From Candidatus Gastranaerophilales bacterium (GTDB lineage: Bacteria; Cyanobacteriota; Vampirovibrionia; Gastranaerophilales; Gastranaerophilaceae), in the NCBI GenBank assembly GCA_947589425.1, contig CANQAV010000005.1, positions 1 to 64,000 of the forward strand: 64,000 nt of DNA. Reading direction: 5' to 3'. A model generated the notes under the pieces. The model was not told where the DNA came from. It saw only the letters and a program-made list of their open reading frames with translations, and did no database searches. How positions within the stretch are numbered: the first letter of the stretch is position 1; the number at the start of each line of letters is the position of its first letter. Of this stretch, positions 58,801-64,000 are shown piece by piece. Made by a program: the position numbers and the translations under genes.

Positions 58801-59850
58801 GGTTTTCTGCCTTTTGATGTGACACTTAAAGATGTTTTTGAAAGAGCCGGAGTCGGTGATTTTGAATATGAAAAAATTCTTTCTTCAATGAATAAATATG
58901 AAGAAAAACTTCAAAATCTTTGGCAGGTTATGAATGCTCTTGTCGGAACACCTACAATGTTTTTAGGCACGGAATTCGGTCAAACAGGATATGAAACCCC
59001 CTCTAAAAATGAATATGTAGGCAACCGTGAGCCCGTTAACCACGATTTAAGAAACAGCGAATACCATAAAGAAAGAGTTGACAAATTTTATGCAATCTCT
59101 TCAATGTATAAACAACAGGGTTTAAGCGCAAAAAGAGGCTCAACTCCGATATCGCTGAATACCTCTTATGTTGGCTCCCAACAAGAATTTGAACCTGAAG
59201 AAAACAAAGAACAATACACATATTTTAAAGAACAAATTGCACGCTTTACAAACGAAACCAAAACAAAGCCCGAGCTTCTGTTTGCTGTTTTAAAATCTCA
59301 TATGGATGATGACACATTTGATAAATTATTAAAAGACTCTTTAAAAATTAAAAACGAAAACAATAATTACGAAATATTTAAAACTATGCTCCCGTTATTG
59401 GAAAGGGAATTTACGGTTGATGACAGTACTCCTCTTAAAATGTGGCCAATTTTTAAATATGACGATAAAGGCTCCCGTGTAGTTGAACTTATAACAAATA
59501 ACGGCGTTAATACCTGCAAAAAAATCAAATATGACGGAGATAAAAGCTTTGTTAATATTGCGCCCGAAAACAAGAAAAAAATATATAAAGTAAGTTCTAT
59601 ACCCATAAAAGACAAAGAAGGCAATTGTCCTTTTGAAGATGGCACCGTATTAAGAAAAAAAGTATATGATAAGGCATTAGCTAAATATGTTGATGACGGC
59701 GAAAAATATGTTGTTAAAGAAGGTCGTATAGTAAACGCAAATAAAAATAGAAGTATTATAATAGAAGATACAACCGCAACCTTCTATGCGCCTAATGATG
59801 AAAAAGAAAACATGAGCTATATGGCATATCTATATAACGGTACTCACTAG
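55894..59850 (+). CDS. Very large GH13-like enzyme with split catalytic domain
   Basis: The 1318-aa protein starts with LNFKGIKGV (about 18-26) and an N-terminal beta domain, then a barrel interrupted by a long helical insertion. The GH13 residues are late but complete: nucleophile D687 (LGWRFDAAKDI), general acid E741 (TIAEVTSL) and NHD with D861 (FFDNHDKPRL). NALVGTPTMFLGTEFGQTGYE follows, as in branching and amylase-type enzymes. The C-terminal 200 residues are Lys-rich beta structure. It is 48 nt downstream of the other GH13 gene with AAAGGATAAG as ribosome site. It probably acts with that enzyme on storage alpha-glucan. The length is about double that of typical family members. Confidence 0.78.
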   Translation: MDLSINKIKKQEQKNDLNFKGIKGVFLPDNSPVLRFNPPPFRKGKERVVLQIAMPDYDNETNSYLFPKEDDIEEIDFIGDKPIELRDNKMAKYANAIAYRYKITSNDGSTRYATDGFKSIKSDDGKELMNIIYLGNGGFGISPKAGTMRHTFVDSDVALDKENKPKPYDKNFVRNHFNVLGGSTKGLLYLLTNTDELDPYTWILSTPDIGVDKISSHKYWPNNLYQCNDMDAFKKFNFELFKRGKGYIADGAFTSQGLESPIVQHILKWGQDSPFYNMLKIDGRIQLGILPDKNPKGNNPLEHIGIKVVNPVTSEAYNKKLPTYIQFYDDRLASQAQLENPDTLIETYDNPNPKDHYETVSHQDSVIPYYFEIDPSGKKASVFKDENYMLLKDIPNLGDFLTFPNFTITDKEHASGASFWDGNRDIIKMNLSNPDITKENQEGLQNARNYLFGVATFWTEAIQSYLVLNTALSSEKEKKEIAKNNGIDSAKYDEIKELIAQNKVKLPILENAKPISQYIKEFPLQSIETHPALSAIFAQPQFNKELFDSKTLSKLETSINAIIKNSIPEEYQGNEQYRLYVEKLYTNTIIRQIIINAIDPGLIQKDGSTDLEKLKTTGINSLTPKAYDPEEERHLVVSKIKKNINSFDALALQNKIKDELIGINLEDFKLAESIVLQGQGGLGWRFDAAKDIADLDSVRDGTTTFDFVWNGDELHPGVRSFWETFINNIYKYNPSAFTIAEVTSLSEFAKFKDIESGMAFDPKLTKKFQSKSEDEQNIWEEGVVYELERTFHERVHSTTGSNYDKYFNNLSNFIGVDPEHGYDINAKAGDVKALKGLMETFIKYANPREAIYTHMFFDNHDKPRLLHTLPLDMNLFLFDDVAAKGSNAKNFSEANPVYKQMAYDVTGSDDYENMSSKAIAVAYFMKGEIEKAYENDPETKEKLLKALSELALGKKNSSSPINYKRAQAFGFLPFDVTLKDVFERAGVGDFEYEKILSSMNKYEEKLQNLWQVMNALVGTPTMFLGTEFGQTGYETPSKNEYVGNREPVNHDLRNSEYHKERVDKFYAISSMYKQQGLSAKRGSTPISLNTSYVGSQQEFEPEENKEQYTYFKEQIARFTNETKTKPELLFAVLKSHMDDDTFDKLLKDSLKIKNENNNYEIFKTMLPLLEREFTVDDSTPLKMWPIFKYDDKGSRVVELITNNGVNTCKKIKYDGDKSFVNIAPENKKKIYKVSSIPIKDKEGNCPFEDGTVLRKKVYDKALAKYVDDGEKYVVKEGRIVNANKNRSIIIEDTTATFYAPNDEKENMSYMAYLYNGTH

Positions 59851-59851
59851 G

Positions 59852-61321
59852 CTATATTATCGCAACATTAAAATCATCCCTCAAAGCTTCAATAACATGA
59901 GGGTTAATAAGGGCATGGGAACAATCGGCAAGGGATATATCAACATCCGAATTTAACAGCGACAAAAGATAATTAAGCCCTAAAAGAGTACATTGAGAGA
60001 AAAATATTTTAATCTCGACTCCTTTTGATTTCAACTTTTTAAGCACTTCAACCAGAATATCTTCCTCAAGAGGATAGTTAATATTTAAAATTTTAACTCC
60101 GTTATGCTCTAAAAGACACTCATTTCCCTCAAGCCCGCCTATTACTATTACGATGGATTTTTCTTTAAAATCTTGTATGTAATTAAGGATTTCTTTTTTA
60201 TCATATTTAATATCCAAAGGTTTTTTGATTGTACTTTTTTGATATCCTGCGGTTTTAAGGGCAGTTTTTATAACGGGCAGAAAGTCATTTTCTTTAATAT
60301 CAAAAACCTTGGAAAAAGAAATTAATTTATTTGAAAAGATTTCACCTTTATAAAGGCTGTCTATTTTTTGAATGAAATTTTGAGTAATTAAAATAACTCC
60401 TTCAAAAACGGAAAAATCATATTCCGCGCTGTCGGCGCCATAATGTCCCCTTAAAAATTTATTATTTTTAAAATAAGGATAAAAATGCGCCATAATCAAA
60501 GGCCCGTTCGTATAAACATTAATATCCTCATGCGAAGGAAGATTTTCAAGGGTATTTAAAAGATGCTCCAATTCGTCTAAATCATCTCCCGAAACAAGGA
60601 TTGATTTACCTTTTAAAATTGATAAATTAATTGAAGCATCCTCTTTTGCGCCATATTTTTTTTCATATATCGAATTGAGTTTTTCATTTATTTGATTGGC
60701 GCAGGAGCAAAATTCCAAAATTCTTCTTTTTATTTTTTCCTGCCTTATGGAATATGCATTTGTAAGCGCATAAAATCTTACAATTTCAAAATCGTGTTCA
60801 TTATATTCGGGCTCTAATTTTTTAATTTTTACAAGAGAAATTGCGCACAATCTTGCAAAAATCGTTATGAGTTCAAAAAGACGCTGTTTTGTTTTATCAT
60901 AATTATTTGCTTTGTTTATAATATTTGTTTGAGCATAGTTAATTAACATTGAAATTGTAGTATTTTCATCAATCTCAAAACCCGTATTTATTATCTCGCA
61001 AGGCAGATTGTTATTATTACAATATGAAATATATTTCTCTTTTACTTCTTTTTTCAGATTGTAAAGCTCTTTTATAAAATTTAAATATCTTGTTTGGTTA
61101 AAGCTTGTATTAATTAAAAATATCGAAAGCCCCTCAATAATTAAATTCAGGGAAAAATCAGAAAAAAACGAAAATTCTTTAAGTTTAACAACATAAAATG
61201 ACGTTTCTCTTAAAAGCGCTAAAATTACCTGATACAGCGCATTAACACTCGGGTGTATCGTACATACGCCCGAAAACTGGCAGGAATTTTTTTCGGCTAT
61301 ATTTTTAAAATATTCTTGCAT
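59852..61321 (-). CDS. Hcp-derived protein lacking active-site ligands
   Basis: The 489-aa protein aligns by eye with hybrid cluster protein (hydroxylamine reductase). The matches are CQFSGVCTIHPSVNALYQVILALLRETSFY at the start, SILVSGDDLDELEHLL, DINVYTNGPLIMAHFYPYFKNNKFLRGHYG, VFEGVILITQNFIQKIDSLYKGEIFSNKLISF and a C-terminal IPRLL-like region. Yet the first two of four N-terminal Cys are gone (only C14 and C20 remain). The HGEMLPAH motif has lost His and Glu, TTNC has become TQNF, and GGCD has become GGLE. The hybrid Fe-S-O cluster cannot be built as in Hcp. It converges on the GH13 gene with 1 nt between stops. Confidence 0.65.
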   Translation of the reverse strand: MQEYFKNIAEKNSCQFSGVCTIHPSVNALYQVILALLRETSFYVVKLKEFSFFSDFSLNLIIEGLSIFLINTSFNQTRYLNFIKELYNLKKEVKEKYISYCNNNNLPCEIINTGFEIDENTTISMLINYAQTNIINKANNYDKTKQRLFELITIFARLCAISLVKIKKLEPEYNEHDFEIVRFYALTNAYSIRQEKIKRRILEFCSCANQINEKLNSIYEKKYGAKEDASINLSILKGKSILVSGDDLDELEHLLNTLENLPSHEDINVYTNGPLIMAHFYPYFKNNKFLRGHYGADSAEYDFSVFEGVILITQNFIQKIDSLYKGEIFSNKLISFSKVFDIKENDFLPVIKTALKTAGYQKSTIKKPLDIKYDKKEILNYIQDFKEKSIVIVIGGLEGNECLLEHNGVKILNINYPLEEDILVEVLKKLKSKGVEIKIFFSQCTLLGLNYLLSLLNSDVDISLADCSHALINPHVIEALRDDFNVAII

Positions 61322-61461
61322 ATTGTAAGTTTATTTGATTTAACAAAAAATTTAATTACCCCGAAAGACAATCTTTCCTCTACTACATATATAGGATTAA
61401 TTTGAAAAAAATCGAAAAAAGGTGCATAATGGTATTGTGAGTTAGGTTTTTATCAGGGGTT

Positions 61462-61746
61462 ATGTTGTTTAATAATTGTGCCAAAAATTATACAAAAGAA
61501 CTGTTCATGCCCGAAACAAACGGAATTATATCCGATTCCATTGTGCAAAACTGGACACGCCAGGCACTTGAGTGTTACAAATTAAATTCCGACTGCACAA
61601 AATGCCCCATTACAAAAGCCGGATATTCATTTAAATGTCAGATGATGCATATTGTCGAAATTCTCTTAAGAACACAGGGATTGCCCGATGAAAAGGCAAT
61701 TATGAATTCAAGAGAGCCTCAATTTGCCGACAACAACGTTGCCTAA
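61462..61746 (+). CDS. Small cysteine-containing hypothetical protein
   Basis: The 94-aa protein contains CYKLNSDCTKCPITKAGYSFKCQMMHIVEILLRTQGLPDE, with a possible four-Cys metal site. I recognise no family. CAGGGG lies just before the ATG; an in-frame ATG at 61507 (MPETNGIIS) is an alternative start. Its 3' end overlaps the convergent DprA-like gene by 4 nt. Confidence 0.6.
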   Translation: MLFNNCAKNYTKELFMPETNGIISDSIVQNWTRQALECYKLNSDCTKCPITKAGYSFKCQMMHIVEILLRTQGLPDEKAIMNSREPQFADNNVA

Positions 61747-62309
61747 TCAAGATAAAATACCGTTACGACTTTATGTGATTCTTCCGCAAATTCAACAGCT
61801 TTATGCAAAGTGTTGGATGAGTGGGATAAGAAACATATCAACTGCTGGCATTCTGAAATTATTTCACGGTTGCAAATACGGCTTGCATCCGCTAAAGTCA
61901 TCATTGCCCTATCGGGATGTTCAACAATATTTGGAACACCGATTAATTGGTCCTGAACATCAGAGGGCTGCTGACCTATTGTTTGAGGAAGAATAATTTT
62001 TAATTTTTCGGGATTTGCTTTAAGCGCACCTCTAATCGCTGCGGCATTTGTACCTGAAGAGCCTCCCGAAGTAATTATTGTATTTCCTTGCATAACAAGG
62101 CTTGTAGTAAGTGTTTCAATAATTTGCTGGTGGGTAATTGTTAAATTTCTGGAGCCGATAATAGCAATTCTTTTTGCGCTCTGTCTGATTGTTGCTAACT
62201 CTTGAGCTAATGCGTCAACATCATCACCTTCTTTGTGTTCAACTTTATCCATATCTTCCAAAGGGACCATAATCGAAGGTTGATTTTGCTTATCTAAGTT
62301 TTCTTCCAT
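61743..62309 (-). CDS. DprA/SLOG-like Rossmann nucleotide-binding protein
   Basis: The 188-aa protein has an acidic N-terminal tail and then a SLOG-type fold: RIAIIGSRNLTITHQQIIETLTTSLVMQGNTIITSGGSSGTNAAAIRGAL. The GSRN and GGSSGTNAAA loops match the nucleotide-binding loops of DprA and LOG-like proteins. C-terminal winged-helix parts of DprA are absent, so a DNA-processing role is not implied. It is divergent from the UvrD/PcrA helicase gene across a 100-bp spacer. Confidence 0.72.
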   Translation of the reverse strand: MEENLDKQNQPSIMVPLEDMDKVEHKEGDDVDALAQELATIRQSAKRIAIIGSRNLTITHQQIIETLTTSLVMQGNTIITSGGSSGTNAAAIRGALKANPEKLKIILPQTIGQQPSDVQDQLIGVPNIVEHPDRAMMTLADASRICNREIISECQQLICFLSHSSNTLHKAVEFAEESHKVVTVFYLD

Positions 62310-62358
62310 ATTTTTTTATTTTTTCCTTTAAAATTTTTGCTATATAATAATACCATAC

Positions 62359-62375
62359 TTTTCAAATTTTGAAAA
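62359..62375. promoter_or_regulatory. Perfect inverted repeat in a divergent spacer
   Basis: TTTTCAAA (62359-62366) and TTTGAAAA (62368-62375) flank one T, giving an 8-bp-arm palindrome between the SLOG-like gene and the helicase gene. It may be an operator for either direction. No promoter pair can be firmly placed around it. Confidence 0.35.
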
Positions 62376-62411
62376 CTATACTTGTCACATATTAGGGGAG
62401 TGTCTTAATTA

Positions 62412-64000
62412 ATGCCTCAAAATGGGGATTTTCTAGAAGGATTAAACGAACAACAGCTTGAAGCCGTAACCGAAAAAAACGGTGCAATTCTTGTATTAGC
62501 AGGGGCAGGCTCCGGCAAAACCAAAGTATTAACTTCAAGAATTGCAAACCTTGTATCGCAAAACACAAGTCCTAACGATATTTTAGCCGTAACTTTTACG
62601 AATAAAGCTTCAAAAGAAATGCAGGAAAGACTTTCTTTATATTTAGGCGAAAATATCGTAAAAAGAATGTGGGTCGGAACTTTTCACAATATCTGCGGAA
62701 AAATTTTAAGACGTGATTTGGAAAGCTATAAAACAAAAGACGGAAGAAAATGGGACAATAATTACGTAATATATGATGATACCGACACAAAAACAATAAT
62801 CAAAAATGCTCTTAAAAAATTTAATCTTGATGAAAAAATATATGACATAAAAGCAATTAAATCAACTATTTCAAACGCAAAAAATAAAATGCAGGATGCA
62901 TATTTGTTTGCATCATCCGCCCGTGACTACTATAGCCAAAAAGTAAGCGAAATATATTATGAATATGAACGCCAGCTCGCCCTTAATAATGCGATTGATT
63001 TTGATGATATGCTTATGCTGTGCGTAAATCTGCTCAAAGAAAATGAAGATGTAAGAAAAAAATATCAGCAAAGATTTCAGCATATTCTGGTAGACGAATT
63101 TCAGGATACAAATAAAGCCCAATACGATTTGATTAATATGCTCTATCCTCCAAAGGGCGAAAAAGAAAAAACAGGCTCTCTTATGGCGGTGGGAGATGTT
63201 GATCAATCAATCTATTCTTGGAGAGGAGCAGATTTTAAAATCATTTTAAATTTTCGCTCGGATTATAACGGCGCAAAATTAATCAAACTTGAAAAAAATT
63301 ACCGCTCAAGCGAAATCATATTGAATGCGGCAAATGAAGTAATCAAAAATAACGAAGAACGTATTGAAAAAAATCTATACTCCACAAAAGGAAAAGGCGA
63401 AAAAATTACTCTCTATGAAGCTAATGACGATTTTCAAGAAAGCAGATTTATTGCGGGAAAAATAGACTCCATAAAAAATCCGAAAAATGAAATTGCCGTA
63501 CTTTACCGCACCAACGCACAATCACGCTCTATTGAAGAAGCTTTGATGTCAAACTCAATTCCGTATAAAATTGTAGGCGCTTTAAAATTCTATGAAAGAA
63601 AAGAAATTAAAGACATTATTGCATATTTAAAATTAATTTATAACCATAATGATTCTCAAGCCTTAAAAAGAATAATTAATGAGCCAAAAAGAGGAATAGG
63701 GGATACTACGGTAAACAAACTGTTATCTATGGCGGATAAAGAAGAAACAAGCATTTTTGAAATATTAAAAACAATAGATTCAAATGAAGAATTTAACCAG
63801 AGAACTAAAGGGCTTTTGATTAATTTTTATACTTTAATTGATGAAATGACTTCATTTAAAGATGAATATTCCCTGTCGGAATATGTTTCCTATGTTATTG
63901 AAAAAAGCGGATATTCCGCTTCTTTAAAAGAAGACAACACTATCGAAAATCAATCAAGACTTGAAAACCTTCAAGAATTTGTAAATGTCGCAAAAGAATT
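62412..64000 (+). CDS. pcrA: UvrD/PcrA-type ATP-dependent DNA helicase (partial, runs off window)
   Basis: The first 529 codons are present and the 3' end is outside the window. Superfamily-1 motifs are clear: Q-motif LNEQQLEAVTE, Walker A LAGAGSGKTKVL, motif Ia AVTFTNKASKEM, motif II ILVDEFQDTN, motif III VGDVDQSIYSWRGAD and motif IV-type YRSSEIILNAANEVI. It unwinds DNA 3'-5' in nucleotide excision or replication repair. ATG 62412 has AGGGGAG about 13 nt upstream, which is longer than usual. Whether it is PcrA, UvrD or Rep cannot be settled from this part. Confidence 0.9.
   Translation, partial: MPQNGDFLEGLNEQQLEAVTEKNGAILVLAGAGSGKTKVLTSRIANLVSQNTSPNDILAVTFTNKASKEMQERLSLYLGENIVKRMWVGTFHNICGKILRRDLESYKTKDGRKWDNNYVIYDDTDTKTIIKNALKKFNLDEKIYDIKAIKSTISNAKNKMQDAYLFASSARDYYSQKVSEIYYEYERQLALNNAIDFDDMLMLCVNLLKENEDVRKKYQQRFQHILVDEFQDTNKAQYDLINMLYPPKGEKEKTGSLMAVGDVDQSIYSWRGADFKIILNFRSDYNGAKLIKLEKNYRSSEIILNAANEVIKNNEERIEKNLYSTKGKGEKITLYEANDDFQESRFIAGKIDSIKNPKNEIAVLYRTNAQSRSIEEALMSNSIPYKIVGALKFYERKEIKDIIAYLKLIYNHNDSQALKRIINEPKRGIGDTTVNKLLSMADKEETSIFEILKTIDSNEEFNQRTKGLLINFYTLIDEMTSFKDEYSLSEYVSYVIEKSGYSASLKEDNTIENQSRLENLQEFVNVAKE

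Noticed and set aside
1-64000. CRISPR array, tRNA, rRNA, IS element or prophage
   Set aside because: No regularly spaced direct repeats, tRNA-like cloverleaf, transposase, integrase or phage structural genes were recognised on reading both strands.

Overview
The window is an AT-rich, gene-dense bacterial chromosome segment with no rRNA, no recognisable tRNA and no CRISPR array. The gene content suggests an anaerobic, fermentative, gut-type relative of Cyanobacteria (Vampirovibrionia/Melainabacteria, most likely Gastranaerophilales). The signs are an electron-bifurcating [FeFe] hydrogenase operon (hydC-hydB-hydA), TolC-type outer-membrane channels implying a diderm cell, an operon built around Ycf46 and a Ycf35-like protein (families typical of Cyanobacteria and plastids), and several large lineage-type proteins with a short N-terminal N-x-FKG/FSG/FG motif. 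The taxonomic placement is an inference; no marker gene search was possible.

Layout. 1-5.9 kb: small genes, bioB, a membrane protein behind a long structured leader, a DtxR-type metal regulator, a 0.43-kb repeat-rich spacer, and HXXEE, TIGR04076 and acetyltransferase genes. 6-8.4 kb: LemA/DUF2207 pair closed by a strong bidirectional terminator. 8.4-11.2 kb: a TetR regulator divergent from a flavoprotein, a carboxymuconolactone-decarboxylase-like protein and a cupin, with face-to-face promoters overlapping one inverted repeat. 11.2-15.3 kb: a secreted hydrolase-like protein, dTDP-glucose 4,6-dehydratase without an ATG, a broken reductase, and a GT-C-like membrane protein. 15.3-19.2 kb: five-gene minus-strand operon HhH protein / radical SAM / Ycf46 AAA ATPase / Ycf35-like / DUF2997. 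19.3-24.9 kb: a GT8 glycosyltransferase behind a poly-G tract, then a marR-emrA-emrB efflux operon divergent from a tolC-like gene. 24.9-31.8 kb: three co-directional large proteins (triple AAA+ with ankyrin-like N-terminus, GLUG/ankyrin protein, His-tailed protein). 31.9-35.2 kb: two tandem paralogous glycosyltransferase-like genes, each broken by a poly-G tract, and a TPR membrane protein. 35.3-42.6 kb: dnaX-ricT-rsfS and hydCBA on the minus strand. 42.7-48.1 kb: a small Ser/Gly/Ala-rich peptide, ssb, dtnK-pdxA, a second TolC-like channel, rsmG. 48.1-61.3 kb: a TPR P-loop ATPase, a four-gene operon of two membrane proteins and two GH13-type glucan enzymes, and an Hcp-derived protein that has lost its metal ligands. 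61.4-64 kb: a Cys-containing small protein, a DprA/SLOG-like protein and the 5' part of a UvrD/PcrA helicase.

The main discovery candidate is a contingency-locus system. Three glycosyltransferase-type genes carry poly-G tracts of 8, 10 and 8 G. In all three, exactly nine G would give one continuous reading frame, so all three are one base away from ON in this assembly. Two tracts lie late in recently recombined tandem paralogs and one lies just after the inferred start of a GT8 gene. This is the arrangement used for slipped-strand phase variation of surface glycans. Second in interest are the Ycf46/Ycf35-like/DUF2997/radical-SAM operon in a non-photosynthetic genome, a recurrent promoter geometry (-10 hexamer about 6 nt before ATG) implying leaderless mRNAs, and the triple-AAA operon.
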